A DNA stretch of 64,000 bases from Saturnia japonica (Eukaryota > Arthropoda > Insecta > Lepidoptera > Saturniidae), in assembly GCA_033032175.1 (NCBI GenBank), contig CM065323.1, positions 3,472,001-3,536,000 on the forward strand, written 5' to 3'. Below are positions 25,201 through 40,200 of the stretch, piece after piece. A model generated the notes under the pieces. That model was given only the letters and a program-made list of their open reading frames with translations, made no database searches and was not told where the DNA came from. Both the position numbers and the translations under genes were made by a program. The first letter of the stretch is position 1. Every line of letters starts with the position of its first letter.

Positions 25201-28200
25201 TTCGGGATAGGTGCCACTGTGGTCGAATTATTAACTAATGGAAAGAGGAACGTCTCTCGAGACAGCTAGCCTTATAAATAAAAATCTCGTGTGCGTCTGT
25301 TAGTGATTGTGTAACTTCTGCACCACTTTCAGCCGATTGAGCTCATATTCAGTAAATATATTTATTTGTCTTATCGAGACAATGGTTGATAGATATGTCC
25401 GCTGATCTGATCCGCTTGGCATATTTTTCTCTTTTTTCCGACCGGGCTACTCTTTTAGTCGTAAGGGCCCTGAAGCCACAGAAGGCTTTGACAGTTTCAC
25501 TGGGCTTGGACACATTTTTCCTAAATGTATTTCTTCTTCATTTTTACTTGCAAACTAGTTCTCTTTATTATAGACCATTACTGACATTATCAAGTGAATA
25601 TAGCGTCCTGTCTTAAACGATTTCAGTATCCTAAAAAGATGGTGGCTCCCTTGTTAGAACTTTCTAGGGAGTTTTTTGGCATCTCAGAAATTATGCTTCC
25701 AATTTATATTTATAATCCACTTCACTTATGCGTAAAAACCAAAATATATCACGCAAAACGCCACCATTGATACATAATATAGAATCAAACCTTATGTTAG
25801 TGAATTAAAACCACAACACATCACTTCAAGATCCCGCCAAAAACTCCCTAAACGTAGTTGTATCATATTGGACATTATGTCAGTAAGTTCATACTTGAGA
25901 TAATTAAATTATTTATGATAAAAACTCCAACAAGATAAACATTCTGACAAATTATAATATTACCGACGAAAAAATAATAAACAAATGCAATGTTAATTAT
26001 AAAAGTTTATGACATGATTACACACGATGAGCAGTTAAAATAATTCACTAAAAAAAAGTACGAATTAATTCGAAAATATAACAAGAGAAAACAAATAGAC
26101 TTTAACAAAATAAAATACCAATATATTCTACTTACAAAGACAAATGGATTTATATTTTTTAAGGCTATTCACGAAGATGTAAAGATCTGACTTTCTGGAC
26201 TCAACATTATAACGTGATACAATTCTATTCAACGGAGAGAAAATCCCCAAGTTTTTTCGGCAATGATTAAATTAGTAGTTAAAACAAGAAGCTATCAGTA
26301 GTTTTATAAAGGAACGGTCATATTAACTCTACTGAGTAACTTAGGTGCATCCAAGATTCCGTTTATCAAGACATCCCCATACCACGCTAATCTATTAATC
26401 CTCAAATTCTCTCTTACTGGTGCTATTTTCGTAATACATACCATAAGAAATCTATTATTGGATAAAATAAGAGAGTTGTATTACCTACCTACGATGCCTT
26501 ACCGTTAGGTGTACAAAGGCGAAGTTACGCTGTGATGCAACTATTGAGTGCATAACCCGAATTTGATACCTCCGCAACTGACGCCCTGTTACTATCAAGT
26601 TACACGACGCATACCTCGGGAAAATACCAAACTTGTGTGGTTAATGTTGTCTAGTATATCACTGAAGTATAATTTTGTAGCCAGGTAACGTGTAGGGACA
26701 TCGCGTCCATCGACGTGAGTTCGAATCCTTGCAATGAGTTTGAGGTTTCGGTGAAAGAAAACATCGTGATGAAACCATAGCATTGTGGTAGGGCTTTTGT
26801 AATGCCCTTCACTAGCAGAGTCACCACAATACCGACGGCATTCTACAGTCCACGCAAGCGGAGCCGCGGCCACAGCCAGCTAGTAGCTCATAAATTTACA
26901 ATGACGTTTCACTTGAAACCCGGTCACTTAACCTTACGTGAGATTGTGGTCGAACGTAAAAACTCTATAAAATGAAACAAAGAAATCTGGTTTTACTTTG
27001 AAAATAGTGTGTTTTTAGTTACATATCTTTACTACGACAACGTCTATACAGTGTTGGGGTTTGCTCATCATATTTCCCCTACCCAAAAAGCTTCTTGTGA
27101 ATAAAATACAATTACTAACTGTACGCAAATTCTCAAAAATCCGTTGATACGATTACGGAAGACCCAAAAATCATTGGATCGACCACCATGGTTTGTGAGT
27201 GCCAACATCGTAGGTGCTGTGAAATATTTAAAATGTTTTAATTTTTTTTTTTTTTCATTAATAAATTCACATACAAATTATCGTTATAGGCATCATATAA
27301 AACCTCTGGGGTTTGTCTTAGCATACCATAGCCTGAGGTTTTATTCAACGCATTGATGTTTGTAATATACATATATATTAGATCCTTACTATGAAATTGG
27401 CGTTTTGTTGAACTGGTAACTTTGATCTCAAATATCTGTCGTCTGGTTAGAAATTCCAAATTCAAATTTATTCCAAATTTAGGCTTATGTATTTGTGTTT
27501 CGAATTTAGTGATTCATTTGTTTTCGCACGATTTTATTTTTCTTTGACGTCGTTCTTTTCACAAAATTGAAAATTTAAAATATCGCCTTATTTACCAATA
27601 TAAATTCCATTGTGGCATCAGCGCTGCAGAATCAGCTTGAAGGATTAATGATGGTATGGGAAAGCTACTGTAAAAGAAAACACGGTACGTTTTTGGTTCC
27701 AACGATTTCGTTCTGGAAATGTTGACCTACGAAACAAACCCCGTGGACGGCCGGAGACCCTAGTTGAAAATGGAGAATCAAAGGTGATCGTTAAAGCGGA
27801 TCATTCGCAAACCACATCAGACTTTGGTGTGAGTGATAAAAAAATATATTCACGTGAAACAAACAGGAAAAGTGAAAAAGCTCGAGAAATGGATACCGCA
27901 TGAATTGACTGAAGCACGCCAACAAACACCTATTGAGTTCTGCATTACATTACTCAACCGTCACAATAACGAGGGAATTTTAAATCGTATTGTTACTTGT
28001 GACGAAAAATGGATCCTTTAGACAATCGGAAACGCTCATCACAGTAGTTGAACCCAGGAGAACCGGCCAACTCCTGTCCCAAGCGAAAGTCGTCTCAGAA
28101 AAAGGTAGTGGGGAGTGTTTGGTGGACCAGTGCTGGTGTCATACACTACAGCTTCGTAAGATCTGTCCAGACGACAACGGCAGATCTGTATTGTCAACAA

Positions 28201-31200
28201 TTACAAACCATGATGGAAAAGCTAGCCGTTAAACAACCGAGACCGGTCAATATCTCAAGCCCACTGCTGCTTCAGAACAACGCTAGACCCCATACTTTTC
28301 GACCGACGGTCGCTAAATTAGAGGAACTGCGGTTAGAATGTCTCCGAAACCCATCATATTCCCCGGACATTGCTCCAATACATTACCACTTTATTCGGAA
28401 TTTGGACAATTTCTTGCAAGGAAAATAAATTCAATTCCGATGAGGCTGTCCAACCTGCCTTCAAAGATTTTATTGATTCTTGCTCCCACAATTTTTTAGC
28501 AATGGAATCAATGAACTACCTTTAAAACGGCGAAAGTGCATAGATAATAATTGTACATACTTCGATTGATTAAATGTATAATTTCATAATATTTTTTTCA
28601 TTTTACTTTTACCATATAAAACGGTAATTTCATATGTAAGGACCTAAAATAATATTAAATCTAACGTTCAGTTAAAAGTTTATTATACTTTAATATATTT
28701 ATTTATACAATTGAATTGATGTAGTAAATCTTTAGTTTGTATTTAATTTTTTTACTATTTATTGAATCCCTAACGTCTAGTGGTATTTTATTTATAGTGT
28801 TAGGTATTGTGAAAGATATTGTACGCCCGCCATAGAAGTTATTTTTACGCAGTATTTTTAATGATTTCGTTAATGCCTGTCGTGTATTAACTTCATATTT
28901 AACTGGTATTTTCATTCACAGTATATTTCATTTTTCCTTTCAAATGATTTTATCACAGACCTTAGCGTGAATATCTATCATAAAAAAGTCACGATCATCT
29001 CGAGACAATAGAATGACATTGAGAATGCAACCACTCGTGAATAATCATTGTATTCTGCGAAATGCAATGAAGTGCAATTATCTCGTAAATTGCAAATGAA
29101 TTGTCTTTCGCCTATGTACATTATAATATTCAGGTAGCTTTGAAAACCTATGTCTAGGAATTACGCATTCAAGGACATACCGACAATCAAATTCGTCATT
29201 CGTTTCTAACCCTACATGTATACCTATTATATATTTGTAACAGTACAAATATGTGTAGTGTACTAGCCCGCAAACTTCTGCGCGTTGAAACCGTGGAGCA
29301 TATATAGTATTTAATAAGCGTTTTTAATACTTTGTTTGAGAATTTTATTCAAAACAATAATAACACGTTCCCGAATGTTTTAAAGTGATTCTGCGTTAGA
29401 TTATGTGAGATGTAACAATACTAACAATTTGCAAGCTTAAAGACCAGGATTCAAACATAAATGTGATAATAACACGTAAAACAAGTCCGGTAGACCGGTT
29501 CCGCTTTAACATAATCTGTATGAAAATAACTAAGAATGGTTAAAATGTATCATCGAGTCATTTACAAATGTTAATATTGAGATCGTTGACAGCGGTGGCA
29601 GACAGACTATGTTGAGATAAGGTTAAAACCTGAACTGGACGAGACAGTAAAGAAACTTAAGTTTTATTATGAACTGAATAACAATTTTATAGTAGGTACA
29701 CTAGCTGTGCCCTCGGGTTCTTATGCAGTAATTATTTACGTCTCGGAATTTTATTTTTACTTATATTTTATTATATATTATTTATTATATATATACTTTT
29801 TATAGTTTATCAATTGAGAAATAACCTATACTTCTTCCCTTTTTAGTTAAATCTCGATATAAAGAGATTGTATAGGTGGCCTATAAAATAACTAAAGTCT
29901 GGCCAGTGAAACGTGTCATAATAAAACGGAGGCAAATAAAAAAAAAATTGTCAAGAACCCCATTGAATATAGGAATAAAATAATCTTGATACTTGGTATA
30001 GTTTATCATTTTGAACTGGTTGCTCTGAACAAAATGTTACTACCGTCAATATCTTTACTTACATTGATTATAAATGTATCTATATTCTTTTTCAACCCTA
30101 ATGATATGTACCGTACATTATTTCCTGTCCTCAACTGTAATGCTAAGAAAGCACTCGTTAATTGAATTTTATATTTCACAAGCAGACACTCCTGTTTCTA
30201 ATAGCCATTCTTCTCTTTTCTTTGAAATAAATGTAATTTCAGAATAGAATTTCAACAAATAGCTTAACAATAATATCAAAAATTGATGTTTAATCTTAAC
30301 AGCTGGACTGACAACTTATCAATGTTGCCAAAATTAATTTTGCTTTACATTGCTGGTGACAAAATTCCTTGGCCAGACTCTATCTATAACGTATTATGAA
30401 AAAAAAAAAAATAAATATATACAGAACTATAGATTTATTAATATAGATATACTATCAAAACTATATCTAATTATAAAGCTATCAAATCAGGTCAATCTTA
30501 CTTCATTAATTAAGAATACAGTCTATATCGACGACTACAGTACTGGCAATAAGTCCATCACAGACTAAAAATTCTTCTTCTTTTTAACTTGGTAACTGAT
30601 CATCTTTATTCAAGACCGTTACTGCCATTATCAAGCGAATATAGTGTCATGTCTTTTGACGATTTCAGTATCCTAACAAGACGGTGGTGGAAATGTTAGA
30701 ACTTTGTAGGGAATTTTTATGAAACCTCAAAATGTATGCTTCCAGTTTATATTTATAATCCACTTTACTTATGCAAAATAACCGCCACCTATATTACTAT
30801 ATAATATAGGGTCAAAAACCTAAGTTAATTAATTAAAAATAAAAACCACAACTTGTCACTTCAAGATCCTGCCAAAAAAAAACTCGACTAATAATTGATT
30901 TAATTTTCTATACATAAGGTTTTTATCAAATATTCATGTATACTTAATTTATGCGTCTATGTTTATTTAGCCATTAACGAAGGCATGACTCGTTAGCAAA
31001 TGTGGCGTAGGCGAGAGGCATAATTTGTATTCTTATAGAATATATACTCTAATTTATTTGATACTTGCTTAAGCTTCAAAATTACTAACAAAAACTTATA
31101 GTATTTAACTGATATCTATAATTAACTTGTAAGGAAAGTGCCTGATGGTTGTTTAAGCACAGTACAACCCAAAAATAACTAAATTATTAATAAAAAACAA

Positions 31201-34200
31201 ATACCCAAGAGCAAAAAAATACGACTGAATTTCTCTATTTTTGCTTTCCAGACAACGTACTTAAATATTGTATAGCCTATGTCACTCCCTTTTTAGACGG
31301 ATCTAACGACACCTCGCATGCTAAAATCCATCAAGTCGTTTAGGCTACAGAGCGTGACAAAGAAATAGACATACATACATACATACGCTCGGAAAACATA
31401 AACACCCTCCTTTTTCGCAGTAGGGTAAAAAGCGACCACCGAGCTATCGCCAATTCATTTCCGATCGTTGCTGTCATGCCGGCCTGCAGGCAGGTGGATG
31501 TAAACTGGCCGATTCCGAAACGTGACAAATCAAAAGACTGTCACTGTGATGGGTTATCTTCATGTAGGTACATATGATGGACGACCCAGTCGGGTAGAGA
31601 TCCCACTCCATTTGGTTATTTAAACCGACTGATTCCGGAACGGCACATATCTAAGCGTGTCAAATATTGCAGGTGTTACAAGTTACACCTATCTACTACC
31701 GCCCAGCAATTATAGTTATATTATTATGTAATTATATTCGAAAATATGAGTATTATGTACATACATACATGATTAATTTATTCTGGGTTTTAAAATGATT
31801 GTGTTAGATTGTTGATAGGGTATTTTGTAATGTTCGTCTGGCTAACTACCATCCTCAAGTTTAAAATCTGACATCAAACACTTATAGGTATAGGTGTGTC
31901 TCGTTACTGTTGCATTTGGGACCCAGTTTCCCCACTAAGCTTAGTATGTCATCGTCTTGGGTCACATCGTCACTTAACATCAGGTGAAATTGTGACCATA
32001 ACTCTAAAACCTATAAACTCTAAATAATATAGATACTTACATAGTTGAAACAAAAAAGTTCTGTCGCTAAAACGATGTTTTTGTTTTTAATTAGTCTCAT
32101 ATCTCTGTAGTATCGTCTCTCAGGTAATAAAATATTCTAACCTATGCTATTTATTCCATTTAGAATTACGATTGCTTGATTTCAAGCAAATAAACATACA
32201 TTAGAGCCATAGAGAAGTTAACATATAAACCACGACATTCAAAACAAATTTTAAAAAATACAAGTAAAAAGTTCTAATTTTAAAAAGTAAATCTTTCTAA
32301 AATTCACATGCCACTAAAAAGTGAAATTTCATGTGAAGCGGAGCACACTTCCGAACACTTTTGCTCTTCACGGGTTTTTGCCGTTTCGACAAAAAAGTCT
32401 TTAAGCAGATCGTAATCTATTGAAAATGCGTCATAAAAAATTTGCGAATCTCTAATGCATTCTTTTTTGCAACACTTCAACTTTTAAAATTGCAACAGTT
32501 GGCCGAGAGCGGCTGTGACAACATTTTTGCACGTCCCTACCATCTGACTCACAATCATAATATCAGCTACAGTCAACGAAGAACAGTTATCCATTTCTGA
32601 TTTCAATCAGAAAGTTATGCCCAGAAGCCAAATTGTTATTGCACATAGGTTTCTCTCCCGGCACATGTCTCTGAATAAATTTTTCTATCTGATGAAAAGT
32701 GGTATTTCGACTACGGTTAAAGATGAAAAAGAAAAAAAAGTCGTGTAAGTATAATTTATTTCTATCATATCTACCACTAGCTGTGCCCTGATGTGTTTCC
32801 TGCTATATGAGTATATAGAATCTTTATATCACAATACTACCACTACTAGAATGGCCCCACGGTTTCACCCGTGTTAAAATTTTGGAAAAGATTTGAGTAA
32901 AATGCGTTCTTAGTGAGCGAAAAGGAGTAAGTAACTATGCAAAATTTCAAGTCAATCGGAACCACAGTTTAAGAGATTTCGTGATGAGTGTTATTTCGCT
33001 TAATTATATAATGTAGATAATCTATATTATATGAGGCTGTGGTCAATGCGAAGTACTAAAATAAAACAAGATTACAATGTTCTTGGCCTTAATTATAACA
33101 AAAAGAAAAAGATACTTAATTTGAAAAAAAAAGGCACAACACCTGAAGATAACCGCTAATTAGGAGATCTATTTTTAAATTGTTATAATATAGATTTTTT
33201 TCTCTTTTTACCTCGATTTTATGAAAATAGTTTATATATAATTAGTATGTATGTACTATATATAATATAGTTTTTCTAATAACACTACTCGACAATCTCG
33301 TAGTCACGGAGCTGTCAGCTATCTCGACGGGGCTATACTGTAGTCGGTCAGGTTTTCACTTACGAGTAAACTACTTAAATATACAGAGACTAAATATAAA
33401 ATACATAATTATATAATATCAAGCTTTGATGAACATGGTAATGTTTCAGATAAATTTGTTTATGTGAAAATGTATTTTTCTTTAATATAAATTTAATTAT
33501 TGCTTATATTATTAACACCTGCATTATGACAATGGAATGGAATATTTGAAAGATTTTCTTGATTTGCTGTTTCGTTTACATATCAAATAGGTACTATTAA
33601 ATGAGTAAATCTTATATTAGGTCCATACATATAAAACTCTTATCATTACCTTTTTCTGAGTCAACTTTCGCTTGGGCAGGATTTTGCCGGTTCTCTTAGG
33701 TTCAAACACTGTGATGTGCGTCTCCGATTGTCGTGAAGGATCCATTTTTCGTCACAAGTAACAATACGATTCAAAATTACCTGGTTATTGTGATGGTTGA
33801 GTAATGTAACGCAGCACTCAATGCGTGTTTGTAGGTGTGCTCCAGTAAATTCATGCAGTATCCATTTCTCGAGCTCTTTCACTTATGCCACGGTGGAACT
33901 CATATTCGGAAATAACGTTATATATTGAGTTTTCCATTTTGTGAAAAGAAGGATGTCAAAAAAAAAAATCAAATGGTGCAAAAACAAATGAATCACTAAA
34001 TTCGAAACACAAATATACACAAGTCTAAATTTGAAATAAATTTTATTTTGGAATTCCTAAACAAACGCCTGGATATTTGAGATCAAAGTGGCCAGTTTAA
34101 CAAAACCCAATTTCATGTAGGACCTAATATAAACTTTATATTTAGATAATATTTTACATTCCAACATTATCTAGATAGTTTTTTTTTTTCTATGATACCA

Positions 34201-37200
34201 AGCACAACTGGGTCGTCCAATTAATACACCTCATATTATCATTTAGGATATTTGTTCGATATAATTTTAATACACACTATAATATGTGGTAGGATAAAGA
34301 AGATATTACATTGATATCATTCAAAAGGAATAACAAAAATAGGTCTATAATATAATTAATATTATATAATTTAGGGCCTTTAAAATAAAGTTAGATGTAG
34401 AATCGATGAATCGGTCGACGAATCGATGTTCTCTCTTTTCGGTATAATATACAAGTAAATACAACGTGACATAAAAGGTGGTCCAAATTATCAACTATAT
34501 AAAATTATTGGACAACCCTAATTATAACGAATATAACTTATGTAAGTATGTTTTCATTATATTATGCATAACTTTACGAAGTATTATACACATTACTTGT
34601 GTTCTGTAGTTAAACGGAGTGATTTTCCGTAAACGATGTATTATGTTAGAGGTACGTTGTTAGATGGTTAAGTAATAATAGATGAATAACATTGAAATTT
34701 TAAAGTATGTATGTATTAGTCACAGATAACGTATAACTAGACGGGAATTACGGGGCACGCACTACGTGTAAACCATAATATTTACACATGTTATAATATG
34801 GCCCATGGCAGGAATTTTGTATTTTTTATGTTGTGTAAAATTGGAAACCTGCTCCATATGTTCCTGTTCCGCTATTTTGGGGTTGCTATTTTTTTTAACC
34901 AGAAACATGCTGTTACTATTAAAATTTCAACACCTGCTTTTTAAACTGTTACGATAACTTGTAAATACGCCTCATTAAATCTTTTAACTTACCGTCTATG
35001 ACGGTAACACACAATAGACCAGTGTATGGGCAGTTTTCCCAGTTGTTGTTTTGTCGAAACATAAAACAGTGTGGTTCCGTAAAATCACATTTTTGTATGT
35101 AAGTACTGTCATTTCTATTCTACATCGATAAATGTTTCTTCTAATCCTTTATATTTTCTCCGCTGTTAAGAATCAGTTAACATTTATTTTTTTATATTCA
35201 ACTAGCTGTGCCCGCGGCTTCGCTCATGGGTAATACAAAAGCCCGCGCGAATCTTGTTTTCCCCGCTCCCGGCTATTTTATAGACAAAAATGCTTATTGT
35301 GGATGTTCCTTAGAAGATAGATGTATACTCTCCCGGACTTTTTTGTAAGTCTTTTTAATGCCTATGTGGTACATTAATTTGCTATATCTCTTAAGGTTTA
35401 CTCAGCATAAGCCATTTAAGTGCCCGGATTGATTCACCACGACCAGTTTTTTTTTTATTCGTTAATCGTTTTCTCAAATAAAAGTAGCCAAGTTACTCCC
35501 TATAAAAACAGCTATCTACCAGTGTAAGTCCCGTCAAAATCGGTCCAACCGTTTCGGACCTTACCCGGAACAAAGAGACAGACAGACAGACAAAAATAAA
35601 AAAAAATCTGTTATATTTATCGTACATACTTTCATATGGATTAAGTAAAAAGCTGTTATTTTGACATTACAAACAGACACTTCAATTTTATTAACTGTAT
35701 ATATTAAGGTGGTATTAACAAGAATACTGCCAGTAATACCATAGGAATCACTAAGGCGTTTTCGACCTTGAACTTCCATACCCCAAGGAACTTTGGAAAT
35801 CCTACTCACCGCAGGAACACAACACAAGGTTATTTGGGTACTACCTTCTGTGGAGTAGAGTTATTCCATCAGTTATGACTTCTCAAATAGAGAGATATCC
35901 CCAAAGAAACCAAACCAAACCAAACCGCCAGTTTTTAATAAATGCGTTATATTCGATACGATATATTCGTTTTAGTTTACTACTTTTAAATGGCTTACAT
36001 AAAATACTAAATAATATCGATAATATAATTTTACATCCTTTCGATATTTGTATTTCCTATTAACTTGCAAGCTTGCAACCCTATTCACGACTCGTAAGGT
36101 GGTTCGTTTCTGAAGTTAAATGTTAATAATATCATTTTTAATAAATCTTGTCTAGACAATATGAATATTTACAGTGCAGCTAGTCTGAATAATGCACATT
36201 CCGAACAAAAGATCTTTAGTTCACAATAGATATAAACAATCGTGAATTGCATCTGATTAGAATGGTGATTCACTGCGTCAAATGCGCCGGCGCCGGTGGA
36301 CAATCTCGTTTTATAAGACATGCCACACCCAGGATATAGTAACATCTAAAAACTAGATTCATTGCATATGATCGTGTTGGAGAACATTTGTGTTCCCAAA
36401 ATCACATGTAATCTATACAAATAAATAAAATTGGAGTGTGTCTGTAATGTCAAAATAACAGCTGTATACTAAATGAAAATAACAAAATTGCATTAAAACT
36501 TTTTTTTAAATGTTGTCCACCTGTCTATCTGTTTGATCCGGATAATCTCCGACACGGTATTAATGATCGATTTCAACGGGACTTTGACTGGCAGCAGATA
36601 CCGCGGTAGATTTATGTGCACTAAGCGGGATGCGACCGCTAAAACTCATGTGCCAAAGCACAAGAATTACCCTCAGCCAGGTTTAGCCCACGAGTCGACG
36701 TGGTTACCGGAGTGTGGCACTGCATGCAGGACAGCTTCTTGGAGCCACTGGCGAGAGATTGTGGATTACAGTAAAGTAAAGTAAACAAGGAATTCAACCG
36801 CCCATACGGGCCGACTGGCTGAATTACACACTAACAACCCAATACACTCCAGCTGATGTTATAAAGACTAATTAACTTGTTACTTTTCTTTTATAAAAAG
36901 AATTAGGATTCTGCGTAAGTAAAAATCTATTCGGAACAAGATAAATTGAAAATGAAATAAACCCCCCCCCGCCATACAAGTTACTTTTCCAATGAGACCA
37001 TTCCAATGAGCCCGAATACGACAACTCTGCTGTAAGTTGGTGAAGAGTTAGGCAGCCTCGTCAAGATTTTTCTAATATCATTGAATTAAGAGGATACCAA
37101 ATCTCGACTCCATTAGATCTATGGTAGATGCTCACATTCATTTATCAACTTTAAAAGAGTTGATAATCTTCAAACGGCTGAACATATTTTCTTGAATCAT

Positions 37201-40200
37201 AGTTTAAACTCTCGGTCAAGTCTGCTTTCAAACAAAAAAAAACTATATCAGACTACTATACAGTACTATATCAGTTCAGCCATTTAGGAGCTACAATGAG
37301 ACAGACACAACAGATACACACGCTAAACTTATAACATCCAACATTTTGTGTCGAGGTCCAAAACGAGGAATTTGAGGCGCTTGTGAAACGTGAAATGACC
37401 TACGCTGAGTAAACCTTATGAGATATACCTATCAAATGAATGTAGTACATAATTGTGGATCTGAAAAACCTACAAAAAAAGTCAGCGAGAATATATGTAA
37501 GTATATCTTCTAAATATCACCCATAATAAGCATTATATACACACTAACTTATAATAGTCATTAAAATAAATGTATTCTATAAATAAAATGAAAAAACCCG
37601 ACTGCAATATTTTTGCTTTTTATTTCAATCCCAGACGTCGTACTTAAATATTATATAGCCTATGTCGCTCTCACAGTTAAGACGAATCTAACCACACCTC
37701 GTATGCTAAAACACATCAATCCGTATAGGCTACATAGTATGCCAAAGAAATAGACATACACACATACGCTCAACATAACCCTCCTTTTTCGCATTCGGGT
37801 AAAAATCCTATTGAATTGCATTACTCTATCGCTATATATTATTTCTTAAAATGATTAAAATATGTTATTCCTAAAGAAAATATATTCAACTAACATGTAC
37901 AAGACGCCATGGACGGTATAATTTTGTTGACTTTTACATAATTTCTTTACCTTTTTACTTAGCAACGCTTTCACTTGACCGACCGCAACAATAACAAGAT
38001 TTGCTCCAGTGGGATTCACGTATCTATAAACGAAATTTGAAAATACTGAAGCGAACTTCAAAGAAAACTGGAAGTTTTTTTGTGTACATAACTATGTAAT
38101 CAAATGAAATTGTTATTACACAATTAGAAAAAAATAAAGGTCAGTAAAAAATTATTCAAATTATTATCATTACGCCTCATGGCGCAGTGACAGTAAGCCC
38201 TGTATTGTATATATGTATTGAGCCGAGAGGTCGCGGGTTCGAACCCCGCCCATAACTGACTTTTGTGTGATGATCATAATAGTCAGTTGTGTGTCTGGGT
38301 GTTAAATATCTATTTATGTATGTATATCAAATGTTTTGTTACCATAATACAAGCTGTGCTTAGAATGAAATTAAATGGTCGCGAGTGAAATGTTATTCTC
38401 ATACTTATTTAATTTTATTTATGACTAGCTGCGCTCCACGGTTTCTCCCATTTTAATTTTATCCAACAAACACCGCGCCGCTGACGCACCCGTGTAGTCT
38501 ATCATAATTATTATTCGCGCAAGTACAAATTATTTTAATTTTTCATTATCTCTTAAATAAATTATATGTCCAAATAACATGCTATACAAAGCAAAATTGT
38601 ATTTATGATTAGGTAACTTTTGTTCGTAGAGATTAATTAATATGCCAAGTCTAAAAATAATAATGCTTATAAATCAGTTTTCAATTTTCAACAAATCTTT
38701 GTCACAGAAAACCTTATTGTGGTTTATGCATAAGATATAGTCATGTACGAAACGCACGCGGATAAAGCAGTTCGGGAGGGCCTCGACTTTCGACTTACGT
38801 AACAAAAACCAATATTTAAGGCTATCTGAGAGTTGTAGCTTAATGTTAGATAGCCTATAACTATTCCTCGAGAGTCTAGCTATCATATACAAAAATAATT
38901 TTTCGAATCCGATTGATATTTTCAGAGATTATCTTGTTTAAACAAATAAACTAAAAAAACTCTTCCGCTTTATTATAATAATAAAAGTTTATAAGTATGC
39001 TTCATATAATTTACGATAGTTGTGTTTGCGGCTGCGCTCACGTGGACTACAGAATGCCCGCGCGAGTCTTGCTTTCCGCTCCCGGCTATTTTAGAGACAA
39101 AAATGCTTATTGTGGGTGTTCTTTAGAAGATAGACATATACTTTCGATGACTTTTTTGTAGGTCTTTTTAATGTCTACAATTATGTAGTACATTAATGTG
39201 CTGTATCTCTTATGGTTTACTCAGCGTAAGCCATTTAAGCATCCGAATTGATTCACCATGACCAGTTTTTTTTTATTTGTGCGGAACCCTAATTAGCCTA
39301 AGTTACTCCCTATAACATCAGCTATCTATCAGTGAAAGTCCCGTCAAAATCGATCCAATCGTTTCGGAGATTACCCGGAACAAACAGACAGACAATAATT
39401 TTAATACTGGGTTTTTTGTTATAGGTAATCGTATATACTTTCATAATAATATGCATTTAGTAAAAAGCTTTTTTTTGACATTACAAACAGACACTTCAAT
39501 TTTATTAATTGTATAGATTTTACATATTTGTAATGGCCAACTTCGTAAAGTTTATACTTGCACTTCCGTCACACGATGCTCTTCCGTCCAAATTTCAATT
39601 GTAAACGCGCCAAAAGAAGTAGTGTAATATCAATTAAACGATTTTCCATTAATCGGGGCTATGAGTAATATTTTATTGATCGAATATGGTGTGAAGGCGA
39701 ACGCGGTGAATCCAAATGTTGGGACCGCATGGAGCACCTGTGCAAACCACCGTACTCAGTTAATATGCAATCATCGTTATTTGGTCTCGTATTTGTGTCA
39801 GATTAGTCACGCACACACTTCACATTTTGTATGTTGGTTTTTGATAACAGAGTGTATTTTCCCGTGTTTTTTTCCTACTCCATAAGATTTAGAACAATAA
39901 AAACATAATAATCCATACAATTAATAGAATTGAAGTGCTTGTTCGTAATGTAAAAATAACAGCTTTTTATTAAATGTAATATGAAAGTATATACAGGTTG
40001 GAACAGTACAAAAAACAAAAAATAAATTAAATAATTTTTCTGTTACTTTCGAGTAATTTCCGAAACGGTTGGACCGATTTTGACGGGACTTTCACTGGCA
40101 GATAGCTGATGTTATAAGGAATAACTTAGGTTACTTTTATTTTAGAAAGAAAATTAGGGTACCGCACTTTTTTATCTTTCAAATAACCGGCGAGCGACGT

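Noticed and set aside
31340..31528. 62-codon minus frame
   Set aside because: Lies over a dispersed repeat of family P, whose other copies are not open.
36533..36784. Frame starting MIRIISDTVLMIDFNGTLTG, which looks like a phosphatase-type DxNGT start
   Set aside because: The DNA is the inverted R-family phrase around TTTCAACGGGACTTTGAC found several times here; no protein meaning.
38220..38256. Intact B box and T-arm-like stem that could suggest a second tRNA
   Set aside because: The acceptor and anticodon stems do not form and the sequence continues into a SINE body.
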